Origin: Micromonospora cabrerizensis
GTDB taxonomy: Bacteria; Actinomycetota; Actinomycetes; Mycobacteriales; Micromonosporaceae
Reading direction: 5' to 3'
DNA length: 50,810 nucleotides
Assembly: GCF_022230955.1 (NCBI RefSeq)
Contig: NZ_JAKKFI010000120.1
Location: forward strand, 1 to 50,810
The position numbers were made by a program, and so were the translations under genes. How positions within the stretch are numbered: position 1 is the first letter of the stretch; every line of letters begins with the position of its first letter. Below the pieces are notes generated by a model. The model searched no databases. It was given only the letters and a program-made list of their open reading frames with translations, and was not told the origin of the DNA. This document shows, piece after piece, positions 7,069 to 15,296 of this stretch.

Positions 7069-9864
7069 TTACTTCCTCGCCGGGGTGACGAAGATCGTGG
7101 CGGACGAGTTGTCCCGCGCCGCCTTCTTGATGGTGAGCGAGACGCCGTAGTTCACGCCCTGGTCGCCGGGGTTACCGGTTCCCAGCACGATCGCGCCACC
7201 GCCGAGGGTCGTGCCGTAGAACTCCGGCGCCGGGCTGCCGTCCGGGTGGGTGACCCGGGTGGTGTACGGCGCGTTGTTCCGCGACGGCACGACCACCGAG
7301 GCGTCGTTGTCCCGCGCGTACGGAGCCCCGTCGCGCATCTCGATGCCCGGGTACCAGGTCTTGGCGTCGGTGAACGCCTTCACCGGCGCCTGCGCCTTGA
7401 ACTTCGTGCAGTACGCGCTGTACGGCTCGTCCGCCGCCTCCAGGCACTCCGTGAAGGGGTACGTCCTGTTCAGCGAGAAGGCCGCGTTGGCCGACTGCGG
7501 ACGGCTGGGCAGGTTGTCCGTCACCGACGGATCCTTCACCGCCGCCTCACCGGTACGCCGGTACGGGTCGAAGTGCGAGTCGACGATGAGCAACCCACCC
7601 TTCGCGCCGTAGCTGGGCAGTGCGGTCATCTGCCCGGTGACGTGGTTGACGTCGCCCAGAGCGCTGTCCCGGTACCAGACCAGCATGCCCGGCGCGTTGT
7701 AGGAGATCCGGTCGACCTTCCACGCGTCGTGCGAGTAGATGGTGTCGTAGGCGTACTTCAGGCCGTTGTCGAAGCCGTCGAAGTTGCGCCACTCCGCCAG
7801 GTAGAACTGGGCGTGGACCTCGGTGCCGGTGGAGACCTTCCAGCCCCCGCCGGTGGTGTCCACGAAGGTGCCGCCGGTGGCCGTCCACCCGTTGGCGCCG
7901 CCCTCGACGTCGTCACTCCAGGTGGTGGCGCCACCGCCGGTGACCGAGAAGTCGTCGACGAACCAGTTGCGCTCCTCGAACGCCTCGTCGGTGGCCTGAC
8001 GCAACCGCAGCTGCACGGTCGTGCCGGCGTACGCCGACAGGTCGACGTAGTCGTGCCGCCAGCCGTTCGTGCTGCCGGTCAGGCCGTACTTCTTGCCGCC
8101 GAAGTCGTTCATCCGGCCGTTCGGGTCCGGGTAGCCGTCGGGCGTGGTGACCACGGTGCCACCCTCGTCGTACACCTTCTGCTCGGTCCAGGTCGTGCCG
8201 CCGTCGGTCGAGAGCTCGACGAAGCCGTAGTCCCAGTCCTCCTCGATGATGTAGTTGTTCCACATCCAGAACTTCGAGTCAGCTGCCGCCGGCACGTCCA
8301 CCGAGCGAGTCAGCTTGACGTCGGCCCACTCCTGGTCGTTGTTGCTGTGCCACATCTTCGTGCCGCTGTGCGGCGTGGCCAGCGTCGTCACCTTGTCCGG
8401 CAGGTCGACCTTGATGCCGTCCTCGGAGTCGATCGGGGTACGCGACGTCTGGCCGAGCTTGACCTCACGCGGGTTCGACCCGGGACGGATGGTCAGCGGG
8501 TCGGCCCAACCGAGCACCCACTTGTCCCAGATGCCCATGTGCGTGGGCAGCGCCTGGAAGATCTCACCCGAGTGCGAGCCCGAGGCCATCAGGTCCCAGA
8601 AGTCCACGTCGGAGTCGGCGTTGCCGGACGTGTCGTAGAGGTCCGGCAGGCCCAGGTCGTGGCCGAACTCGTGGGCGAAGACGCCGACACCGGCGTCCTC
8701 CGGCTGCACGATGTAGTTCGACGCCTTGAGGTTGGTGCCCGGGATGGTGTAGCCACCCGCGACCGTGGAGGAGTGCGCCCACACGGCGTACACGCCCTCG
8801 GCGCCACCGCCGCGCGACTTGCCCTGACCGGCGTGCACCAGCACGAGGTGGTCGATCACGCCGTCCGGCTCGAAGACGTTGCCGTCACCGTCGCGGTCGG
8901 CCTGGTCCTCGATGTCGTAGTCGGCCCACGGGAAGCTCGGGTCCTTCGCGACGAGCGCGTCGATCGCGTCGGTCGCCAGGCGGCCCGCGCCGGCCGGGTT
9001 GTCCGGGTGGCCGTTCATCGACTGCTCACGGCCGGGGACCCAGGCGCCGGTCTCGTCCTGGAAGCAGCGGTTGGCGGCGTACCAGCCCTCCGAGTGCGGC
9101 ACGGTGATCCACGGGCTGGCCTGCCCGTCCACCGTGTACGCGTTCTTGGACATCTCCAGGTACATGTTGTGCATGGTGCGACCGGAGAGGTCGACGCCCT
9201 TCTTACCGTCCGGGCCCCGCAGGTCGGTGCGGACCCGCTCGGTGATGCCCTTCTTGCTGTAGAGCATCTTGTTGTAGTGCGACGGCGAGAAGTCCGGCAC
9301 CCACATCGAGTTGTTGTCCTCGTGGGACAGGTTCGCCGGGTTCGGGATGTTGTTGTGCTTCGGGCCGTTCTGCACGGTGCCGGGCACGCAGGTCCGGTCC
9401 TCGAACACCGTCTTCGGGACCATCACGCCGGTGAAGTCGTCGTTGGCCTTGTCGTTGAACTCCACCAGCAGCGTGAGCAGCTTCGCCGTCTGGGTGGTCG
9501 GCGCCTTCTTGAACTGCCGGGGGTTCTTGCCCGTCTTGAGCGACCGGGCTTCGTCCTTGGCGAGCTGCCGCGCGGTCACCGGGTTGCCCGGGGCGTGCTT
9601 CTGGTCGAACTCGCGCGCCGACTCCACGGCCGGGGTGTAGACGCCGCCCTTGCCCTTGACCTCACGGCCGGTGCTGTCCGGCTGTACCTCGGGCTCGGCG
9701 TAGTTGATGTAGTGCTCGTCGGCGCCGATCACCGCCCGGGGGGTGGGGGAGGACGACTGGGCGGCCGCACTGCCGGTCACGGTCAGTGACGTGGCCGCGA
9801 GGGCGATGGCGGGTAGCGCGACGAGTAGTCGTCGGCGCGCCCCGGACTGCGGTTTGTGGTTCAT
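7069..9864 (-). CDS. Secreted M6-family (immune inhibitor A-type) metalloprotease, second copy
   Basis: This 931-residue exported protein has an Arg-rich n-region, a hydrophobic core and an AAA-type cleavage region near residue 35. The zinc site HEFGHDLGLPDLYD (about residue 397) is intact, and an upstream acidic loop (DRDGDGNVFEPDG) suggests calcium binding. The C-terminal half has beta-sandwich regions such as STDGGTTWTEQKVYDEGG. It is related to the neighbouring protease but longer and clearly divergent, so the pair is an old duplication. ATG 9864 is preferred because GGAG lies 5 nt upstream and it begins the signal peptide; the frame extends 17 codons further. The enzyme probably acts on extracellular proteins; its substrate is unknown. 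Confidence 0.92.
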   Translation of the reverse strand: MNHKPQSGARRRLLVALPAIALAATSLTVTGSAAAQSSSPTPRAVIGADEHYINYAEPEVQPDSTGREVKGKGGVYTPAVESAREFDQKHAPGNPVTARQLAKDEARSLKTGKNPRQFKKAPTTQTAKLLTLLVEFNDKANDDFTGVMVPKTVFEDRTCVPGTVQNGPKHNNIPNPANLSHEDNNSMWVPDFSPSHYNKMLYSKKGITERVRTDLRGPDGKKGVDLSGRTMHNMYLEMSKNAYTVDGQASPWITVPHSEGWYAANRCFQDETGAWVPGREQSMNGHPDNPAGAGRLATDAIDALVAKDPSFPWADYDIEDQADRDGDGNVFEPDGVIDHLVLVHAGQGKSRGGGAEGVYAVWAHSSTVAGGYTIPGTNLKASNYIVQPEDAGVGVFAHEFGHDLGLPDLYDTSGNADSDVDFWDLMASGSHSGEIFQALPTHMGIWDKWVLGWADPLTIRPGSNPREVKLGQTSRTPIDSEDGIKVDLPDKVTTLATPHSGTKMWHSNNDQEWADVKLTRSVDVPAAADSKFWMWNNYIIEEDWDYGFVELSTDGGTTWTEQKVYDEGGTVVTTPDGYPDPNGRMNDFGGKKYGLTGSTNGWRHDYVDLSAYAGTTVQLRLRQATDEAFEERNWFVDDFSVTGGGATTWSDDVEGGANGWTATGGTFVDTTGGGWKVSTGTEVHAQFYLAEWRNFDGFDNGLKYAYDTIYSHDAWKVDRISYNAPGMLVWYRDSALGDVNHVTGQMTALPSYGAKGGLLIVDSHFDPYRRTGEAAVKDPSVTDNLPSRPQSANAAFSLNRTYPFTECLEAADEPYSAYCTKFKAQAPVKAFTDAKTWYPGIEMRDGAPYARDNDASVVVPSRNNAPYTTRVTHPDGSPAPEFYGTTLGGGAIVLGTGNPGDQGVNYGVSLTIKKAARDNSSATIFVTPARK

Positions 9865-10081
9865 GCCGCTCCGTTTCTCGGGCATGGGGAGGAGGACGTT
9901 GGCGCGGCAGACCATCGATGTGATGGGTGTCGAACTCTGCCAACCTGCGTGAACCTAAATCACAACCGGCCGAAAGGACAGGGGTGGCCTGCCTCGTGTG
10001 TCCGTTCAGCTCTCCCAGCTCCACCCGACCGACCGATGTGACACTGGTCAGACCATGCGTGCCGTACCCGTAAGAAAATGA

Positions 10082-10117
10082 CGGAGGGTGGCGGTCCGCG
10101 CGGACCACCACCCTCCG
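10082..10117 (-). terminator. Intrinsic terminator of acs
   Basis: A 10-bp outer stem (10082-10091 with 10108-10117) continues as an inner GGTCC/GGACC stem. On the minus strand it is followed by TCATTTTCTT. This is a strong rho-independent terminator 17 bp past the acs stop codon. The remaining DNA up to 9865 should hold the promoter of the M6 protease; CGATGTGA occurs there twice (9916, 10034). Confidence 0.85.
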
Positions 10118-10133
10118 ATGTGTACGCCTGCCG

Positions 10134-12098
10134 TCAGTCCTCGTCGGACTTGGTGCCACTCATCCCCGAGGAGATCATGTCCATCACCGACGAGTCCTGC
10201 AGGGTGGTGACGTCGCCCAGCGACCGGTTCTCCGCCACGTCCCGCAGCAACCGGCGCATGATCTTGCCGGAGCGGGTCTTCGGCAGCTCCGGCACCAGCA
10301 TGATCTGCCGGGGCTTGGCGATCGGGCCGAGCGTCTTCGACACGTGGTTGCGCAGGTCGGCGATGAGCTGCTCACCCGCCTCGCCGGCGATGTCGGTGCT
10401 GCCGCGCGGGATCGCGAACGCGACGATCGCCTGACCGGTCGTCGGGTCGGTCGCGCCGACCACCGCCGCCTCGGCCACCGACGGGTGCGACACCAACGCC
10501 GACTCGACCTCGGTGGTCGAGATGTTGTGCCCGGACACCAGCATCACGTCGTCCACGCGACCGAGCAGCCAGATGTGCCCGTCGTCGTCCTTCTTCGCCC
10601 CGTCACCGGCGAAGTACATGCCCGGGAACCGCGACCAGTACGTGTCGATGAACCGGTCGTCGTCACCCCAGATGGTGCGCAGCATCGACGGCCACGGCTC
10701 ACGCAGCACCAGGTAGCCGCCACCGCCGTTCGGCACCGACTGGCCCTGGTCGTCCACCACGTCGGCCACGATGCCCGGCAGCGGGGTCATCGCCGAACCC
10801 GGCTTGGCCGCGGTCACACCCGGCAACGGAGAGATCATGATGGCGCCGGTCTCGGTCTGCCACCAGGTGTCCACGACGGGCAGCTCGCCCCGGCCGACGA
10901 ACTGCCTGTACCACATCCAGGCCTCGGGGTTGATCGGCTCACCGACGCTGCCCAGCAGGCGCAGCGAGGACAGGTCGAAACCGGCCGGGATGTCCTCGCC
11001 CCACTTCATCATGGTGCGGATCAGGGTGGGCGCGGTGTACAGGATGCTCACCCGGTACTTGTCGACGATCTCCCAGAACCGGCCCTTGTGCGGCGTGTCC
11101 GGCGTGCCCTCGTACATGACCTGGGTGGCGCCGTTGGAGAGCGGCCCGTACACGATGTAGGAGTGCCCGGTCACCCAGCCGATGTCCGCCGTGCACCAGT
11201 AGACGTCCGTCTCCGGCTTCAGGTCGAAGACCGCGTGCGTCGTGTACGACGCCTGGGTGAGGTAGCCGCCGGTGGTGTGCAGAATGCCCTTCGGCCGGGC
11301 CGTGGTGCCGCTGGTGTAGAGGATGAACAGCGGGTGCTCGGAGTCGAACGGCTGAGCGGTGTGCTCGGGCGACGCCGTCTCCACCGTCTCGTGCCACCAG
11401 TGGTCCTTGTCCGTCCACGCGACATCCTCGCCGGTGCGGCGGACCACCAGGACGTGCTCCACCGACGGGCTGTTCGCGACCGCCTCGTCCACGGTGGGCT
11501 TCAGCGCCGACGGCTTGCCCCGCCGGTAACCACCATCCGCGGTGATCACCACCTTGGCGCTGGCGTCCTGGATGCGGTTGCTCAGCGAGTCGGCCGAGAA
11601 GCCGCCGAAGACCACGCTGTGCGCCGCGCCCACCCGGGCGCACGCCAACATGGCCACCGCCGCCTCCGGGATCATCGGCAGGTAGATCGCCACCCGGTCG
11701 CCGGCGGTCACCCCCAGGTCGGTGAGCGCGTTCGCCGCCCGGCAGGTCAGTTCGTGCAGATCGGCGTACGTGAGGGTGCGCGTGTCGCCCGGCTCACCCT
11801 CCCAGTGGATCGCGACCTTGTCGCCGAGCCCCGCCTCGACGTGCCGGTCGAGGCAGTTGTACGCCACGTTGAGCTGCCCACCGACGAACCACTTCGCGAA
11901 CGGCGGGTTCGACCAGTCGAGCACCTCGTCCCACTTCTTCGACCAGGCCAGACGGTCGGCCTGCTTCGCCCAGAAGGCGAGCCGGTCGGACTCGGCCTCG
12001 GCGTACGCGTCGACGGTGACGTTGGCGTGCGCGGCGAGTTCGGCCGGCGGGGGGAACTGGCGCGTCTCGTTCAGCAGATTTGCCAATGCCTCGCTCAT
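10134..12098 (-). CDS. acsA: Acetyl-CoA synthetase
   Basis: This cytoplasmic AMP-forming ligase converts acetate, ATP and CoA to acetyl-CoA through acetyl-adenylate. At 654 residues it has the usual length. Visible motifs are the N-terminal ACS domain (WSKKWDEVLDWSNPPFAKWF), the P-loop YTSGTTARPKG near residue 260, DTWWQTETG, and the C-terminal PKTRSGKIMRRLLRD containing the lysine that is acetylated in regulated Acs enzymes (near residue 610). The start is ATG 12098 with AGGAG at suitable spacing. It is a single-gene unit with its own terminator; synteny with Rv3667 (acs) supports the call. Its state may be controlled by reversible lysine acetylation, inferred from the conserved motif only. 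Confidence 0.97.
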   Translation of the reverse strand: MSEALANLLNETRQFPPPAELAAHANVTVDAYAEAESDRLAFWAKQADRLAWSKKWDEVLDWSNPPFAKWFVGGQLNVAYNCLDRHVEAGLGDKVAIHWEGEPGDTRTLTYADLHELTCRAANALTDLGVTAGDRVAIYLPMIPEAAVAMLACARVGAAHSVVFGGFSADSLSNRIQDASAKVVITADGGYRRGKPSALKPTVDEAVANSPSVEHVLVVRRTGEDVAWTDKDHWWHETVETASPEHTAQPFDSEHPLFILYTSGTTARPKGILHTTGGYLTQASYTTHAVFDLKPETDVYWCTADIGWVTGHSYIVYGPLSNGATQVMYEGTPDTPHKGRFWEIVDKYRVSILYTAPTLIRTMMKWGEDIPAGFDLSSLRLLGSVGEPINPEAWMWYRQFVGRGELPVVDTWWQTETGAIMISPLPGVTAAKPGSAMTPLPGIVADVVDDQGQSVPNGGGGYLVLREPWPSMLRTIWGDDDRFIDTYWSRFPGMYFAGDGAKKDDDGHIWLLGRVDDVMLVSGHNISTTEVESALVSHPSVAEAAVVGATDPTTGQAIVAFAIPRGSTDIAGEAGEQLIADLRNHVSKTLGPIAKPRQIMLVPELPKTRSGKIMRRLLRDVAENRSLGDVTTLQDSSVMDMISSGMSGTKSDED

Positions 12099-12325
12099 GC
12101 CGTGACTCCTCGTCCTCGGGGTGACCTGGTCCTCGGGGTGACCTGCGTTGGCACGAGGGTAGTCGCGGGGCCCTCGACGGGCGACCGCTGCCCGCCACGT
12201 CGCGCCGAGCGGCCCTCACCACGCGCCCGACGGCCCAACCCGGTTGGCGAGCTGGGTTCGCGGGTTCGCCCGGCGCGCGGGCTTGCCGGGCCCGTAGGTT
12301 CGCCCGGCGCGGAGTCGTTAGTTAG

Positions 12326-12410
12326 GCCTTGATCAACACGGGTTCATTGAAATCGTGGTTTCGGGGTCGATGGGATACCCCGAGTTCACCAAACTCGTGT
12401 TGATCAAGGC
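12326..12410. repeat. Large intergenic inverted repeat
   Basis: A perfect 15-bp inverted repeat (12326-12340 with 12396-12410, GCCTTGATCAACACG type) encloses a second dyad TCGGGGT/ACCCCGA (12361-12367 with 12377-12383). It lies between the divergent acs and Fic-like genes, so it is not an ordinary terminator. It shares the GATC-containing edges of the palindromes near 29716, 33005 and 44941. Confidence 0.75.
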
Positions 12411-12462
12411 GCGACGTCCGGCCGGGTCGGGTGCGGGGCTCAGTGGCGCCGGTCCGGTGAGA

Positions 12463-12564
12463 CACCGGGTCGGGTGGGCCACCGGGTCGGGTGGTCCACC
12501 GGGTCGGGTGGTCCACCGGGTCGGGTGGGCCACCGGGTCGGGCGGGCCACCGGGTGGGGTGGTC
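12463..12564. repeat. Six tandem copies of a 17-bp unit
   Basis: The unit CACCGGGTCGGGTGGKC is repeated six times head to tail (the last two copies differ at one base or so) immediately upstream of the Fic-like gene promoter. Seventeen is not a multiple of three, so the array is not coding. It could be a variable-number tandem repeat or a multi-site binding region. Confidence 0.9.
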
Positions 12565-12612
12565 CGGGTCGCGTTGCGGCCGGGTGCGACCCGACCGGTC
12601 CGGCCGGGTCGC

Positions 12613-12618
12613 TAGCGT
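12613..12618 (+). promoter_or_regulatory. -10 box of a leaderless promoter
   Basis: TAGCGT lies 7 nt before GTG 12626. With no ribosome-binding site present, this fits a leaderless start and decides the start codon of the downstream gene. Confidence 0.6.
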
Positions 12619-12625
12619 GACGGGG

Positions 12626-13372
12626 GTGACCACCGACCCGCTCGCCCCGTTGCTCGCGCTCGCCGACATCACCGCTGCCGTCGAGCAGGCCCGTGAGCGG
12701 TTCGACCAGGCGCTCGGGCACCGCGCGCTGCGCCGGCACGGTGGCCAGGTCGCGGCCGAGGTCAGCCTGCGCTCCGCAGTGGCGAGCGCCGCCCTCGAAG
12801 GGGCTGTGCACGAACGCGAGGCGGTCCGCGCCGGCACGGTCACCGACCCGGTGCTCCAGGGGGCGCTGCGGGTCGCCGGTGCGCTCCCCGGCCTGAGTGA
12901 GCTCTGGCCGAAGGCCCCCCGGCAGGCGCTCGCGAAGCTGCACGTCCTCGCCGCCCGGGAGTTGGTGCCGGAAGCCGAGCTGGGCCGCCCGGTGGCCGAC
13001 CCCGTGGTCGCCAGCAGGCTGGACGGGCTGGCCGGGCTGGTCGCCGGTGGCACCAAGGTGTCGCCGCTGGTGCTGGCCGCTGTCGTACACGGGGAGTTGT
13101 TGAACCTGCGTCCGTTCGCCGGGCCGTCGGGAGTGGTGGCCCGGGGGGCCGCCCGGCTGGTGCTGCTGGCCAGCGGCCTCGACCCGCGTGGCCTGCTCGC
13201 CGTCGACGTCGGGCACCGCGAGCGGGAGCCGGAGTACGTCGGCTCGGCGGGCGCCTTCGCCACCGGCACCCCGGACGGGCTGCGCTCCTGGTTGCGCCAC
13301 TACATGGCGGCCGTCGAGGTCGGCGCCGACCAGCTCACCGTCATCGGCGACGAGATCCTCGCCGCCGCCTGA
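12626..13372 (+). CDS. Fic-fold-like protein with degenerate active-site motif
   Basis: This is a mostly helical, Ala/Leu-rich protein of 248 residues. The segment VVHGELLNLRPFAGPSGVVAR aligns with the Fic core (HPFxxGNGRxxR), but the catalytic His is Arg and the D/E-G-N-G-R positions read G-P-S-G-V. AMP transfer by the usual mechanism is therefore unlikely. Upstream SAVASAALEG resembles the S/T-x-x-x-E/N-G helix near the nucleotide site in Fic proteins. Position next to the HAD-IB gene matches Rv3662c, a conserved actinobacterial hypothetical protein. GTG 12626 fits a leaderless mRNA; GTG 12617 is an alternative. Fold assignment is inferred from motif resemblance and the role is unknown. Confidence 0.75.
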   Translation: MTTDPLAPLLALADITAAVEQARERFDQALGHRALRRHGGQVAAEVSLRSAVASAALEGAVHEREAVRAGTVTDPVLQGALRVAGALPGLSELWPKAPRQALAKLHVLAARELVPEAELGRPVADPVVASRLDGLAGLVAGGTKVSPLVLAAVVHGELLNLRPFAGPSGVVARGAARLVLLASGLDPRGLLAVDVGHREREPEYVGSAGAFATGTPDGLRSWLRHYMAAVEVGADQLTVIGDEILAAA

Positions 13373-13379
13373 GCCGCGG

Positions 13380-13570
13380 TCAGTCTCGTCGGGTCGCCCG
13401 GTTGACCTTGGCCTGCAACGCCCGGCGGCGATCAGCCCGAGGTCGCCGACGATCTCCACGAGGAGCGCGAGCTGGTCGGGCGCGGCCATCGCCCGGTCGG
13501 CGCCGGCCGGGTCCACGCCGTCGTACAGTTCCAGCCCGATGAACGCGGCCGAGACCGCCTTGGTCAGGCT
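13380..13570 (-). pseudogene. Remnant of a TetR-family regulator C-terminus
   Basis: Reading on the minus strand from 13570, LTKAVSAAFIGLELYDGVDP and then DQLALLVEIVGDLGLI look like the C-terminal helices of a TetR regulator. A one-base deletion near the GLIA codons breaks the frame; the shifted frame continues RRALQAKVNRATRRD to a TGA at 13380. The DNA-binding N-terminal part is missing: the fragment abuts the stop codon of the HAD gene. It looks like a truncated, frameshifted leftover rather than a working gene. Confidence 0.5.
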
Positions 13571-14376
13571 CAGGCGGTGGTGGCGGCGGCGCGGGTGCGA
13601 CGGTGCCGGCCGTACCAGGCGATGCCGATGGCCACCCCGACCCCGACGCCGAGCGCCGCAGCGGCCACCGGGACAGCGGGTCGTTCCCGCAGTCGACGGC
13701 CCAGCGGAATCGGGTGCCGGAACTCCAGCACCGGCCACGCGTTCTCCGAGGCCAGCTTGCGCAGCTGTCGGTCCGGGTTGACCACGCTCGGGTGGCCGAC
13801 GCACTCCAGCAGCGGACGATCGCTGTACGAGTCGGAGTAGGCGTACGAGTCGGCCAGGTCGTAGTCGCGGACGGCGGCCAGCTCATTGACCGCCTCCACC
13901 TTGCTCGGGCCGGCCGCGTAGAACTCGACCTCGCCGCTGTACCGGCCGTCCCGCACCGTCATCCGGGTGGCGATCACGTCGGTCACCCCGAGCAGCTCGC
14001 CGATCGGCCGGACCATCTCCTCACCCGACGCCGACACCAGGACCACGTCCCGCCCGGCCGCCTGGTGCTCCGCGATCAGGACGGCGGCTTCGGCGTACAC
14101 ATAAGGGTTGATCAGCTCGTGCAGCGTCTCCGCGACGATCTGGCGGACCTGCTCCACCTGCCAGCCCTTGCAGAGCGCAGCCAGGTAGTCCCGTGTTCGG
14201 GCCATGGTCTGCTCGTCGGTGCCGCCCAGCCGGAACATCAGCTGCGCGTACGCCGACTTGACCACGTCACGTCGAGTGATCAGCCCGTCCCGGTAGAACG
14301 GCCGACCAAACGCCAGGGCGCTCGACTTGGCGATGACGGTCTTGTCCAGATCGAAGAAAGCGGCACTTCGGCCCAC
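13570..14376 (-). CDS. HAD-IB family phosphatase with C-terminal membrane helix
   Basis: This 268-residue protein carries the HAD motif I FFDLDKT (nucleophile Asp9, acid Asp11), motif II LVSAS near residue 114, the conserved Lys in GPSKVEAV, and motif IV as DSYSD. These match subfamily IB (SerB-like) phosphatases of the Rv3661 type. A hydrophobic stretch near residues 232-254 (VPVAAAALGVGVGVAIGIAW), followed by an Arg-rich tail, suggests membrane anchoring by the C-terminus. The substrate is unknown; phosphoserine or a lysophospholipid-type monoester is possible. GTG 14376 is the start because TAGACT lies 8 nt upstream with no SD, that is, a leaderless mRNA. It is divergent from the 6C RNA, as in mycobacteria. 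Confidence 0.88.
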   Translation of the reverse strand: MGRSAAFFDLDKTVIAKSSALAFGRPFYRDGLITRRDVVKSAYAQLMFRLGGTDEQTMARTRDYLAALCKGWQVEQVRQIVAETLHELINPYVYAEAAVLIAEHQAAGRDVVLVSASGEEMVRPIGELLGVTDVIATRMTVRDGRYSGEVEFYAAGPSKVEAVNELAAVRDYDLADSYAYSDSYSDRPLLECVGHPSVVNPDRQLRKLASENAWPVLEFRHPIPLGRRLRERPAVPVAAAALGVGVGVAIGIAWYGRHRRTRAAATTA

Positions 14377-14384
14377 GGCGCGAA

Positions 14385-14390
14385 AGTCTA
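14385..14390 (-). promoter_or_regulatory. -10 box of a leaderless promoter for the HAD gene
   Basis: TAGACT on the minus strand is 8 nt before GTG 14376, with no ribosome-binding site between them. Confidence 0.55.
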
Positions 14391-14584
14391 GCCGGATGGT
14401 CTATCGTCGGCGGGTGCCCGGGGTCAGGCCACCCCTCAGACCTGCGGGCAGGCACCACCATCTCCGCTCCGCGTGATCGCGCTCACACTCCGCGAGGAGA
14501 TTTTCGCAGTGAGTGGAGGCGGCACCACTCGACGTGACGGGCCCGCTCAGGCAGACTTGTCCGTACGACGAGATTTCACATCCT

Positions 14585-14706
14585 CGAAAACAGACAAGAC
14601 CCTCAGCGGTTGCACCCCCCGTGACCGCTGAGTGGTTCGGCTCGACCCCCCCGGAGCCGAACCTTCGACGACCCCCGTCTCCCCCCGACGGGGGTCGTCC
14701 CTTTCT
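14585..14706 (+). ncRNA. 6C small RNA
   Basis: Three consecutive stem-loops carry C-runs in their loops: stem 14602-14610/14624-14632 with CCCCCC in the loop; stem 14634-14643/14654-14663 with seven Cs; and a 13-bp terminator stem 14667-14679/14687-14699 with loop TCCCCCC followed by CCCTTTCT. Two C-rich hairpins of this kind define the actinobacterial 6C RNA family (Rfam 6C). The position between the HAD-IB gene and ssd is the same as that of the M. tuberculosis 6C/B11 RNA between Rv3661 and Rv3660c. 6C RNAs are thought to pair through the C-loops with G-rich mRNA regions. The 5' end is estimated. Confidence 0.85.
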
Positions 14707-14728
14707 GCTGGAAACGCTCCACCGCTGG

Positions 14729-14950
14729 TCACAGGTCGTCCTCCGGTCCGTCCAGACCGTCGAGGGACGGCTTTTCTACGGTCGGAGGCAGCAGGGAGTC
14801 AGCAGAGCCTCGAACGCCTCCAGATTGCGGGCGGCGTAGTCCTCCGGGGTGTGGGTTGACCAGCCTGGTGGTAGGCGTGCCGTAGATCGTGGAACCACAT
14901 CCCGCCTGCGGCCTTGGCCGCGACACAGGCAACGGCCTCCCGGCGTTCTG
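14729..14950 (-). pseudogene. Decayed tyrosine recombinase (integrase) 3' fragment
   Basis: On the minus strand, codons at about 14871-14903 read GMWFHDLRHAY, the HxLRH box of phage-type tyrosine integrases. A second frame at about 14800-14860 reads STHTPEDYAARNLEAFEALL, which resembles the region after the catalytic tyrosine. A third frame ends VEKPSLDGLDGPEDDL at a TGA at 14729. The expected segment between HDLRHAY and the tyrosine box, including LGH, is deleted. Three frames and an internal deletion mean that this is a pseudogene. It lies directly past the 6C RNA terminator and is probably the scar of an integrated element. Confidence 0.6.
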
Positions 14951-15296
14951 ACCTCGTCGATCAGCGCCAGCCACAGGCTGACGCCCCGAGCAGGCAGCGG
15001 ATCAGAGGATTCCTGAACCACGTGCCGATTGATCTGGCTGCTCCGGCACGCCGACACCATCACAGCGGGGCCCTCTCGACAGTAACGGCGACAGCAACCG
15101 GTCATGACGAGTACGGCCGGCAGTGACCTGACGCGGACAGCCGTCTGAGGTGGCGAACCGTCAGGGGCGAGGTTGAACCCGGCGAGCCTTCGATTTCCGG
15201 GGCTCCTTCCCCTGCCAACGGCCCCCTTCATGTCCGGCAGGCCGAGGAGCTGCGCAGCAGTCTTCGGGCATAGCAGATCAACCGCTTCAACGGGCG
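14951..15296. other. Intergenic DNA with no supported gene
   Basis: This stretch between the integrase remnant and the DnaA boxes has somewhat lower coding character than its surroundings and several stop codons in all frames. I see no hairpin or protein motif in it. It may be further decayed mobile-element DNA. Confidence 0.5.

Noticed and set aside
10344..12332. Long plus-strand frame opposite acs
   Set aside because: Antisense to a clear acetyl-CoA synthetase; low-complexity His/Arg/Val translation.
12463..12564. 17-bp array considered as CRISPR or origin iterons
   Set aside because: No spacers, no cas genes, and no replication initiator gene or AT-rich region next to it.
14510..14632. 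Small GTG-initiated frame of about 40 codons with GAGGAG upstream, ending in the first 6C hairpin
   Set aside because: It overlaps the 6C RNA structure, has no recognisable motif and its end coincides with a hairpin stem; better explained as RNA leader sequence.
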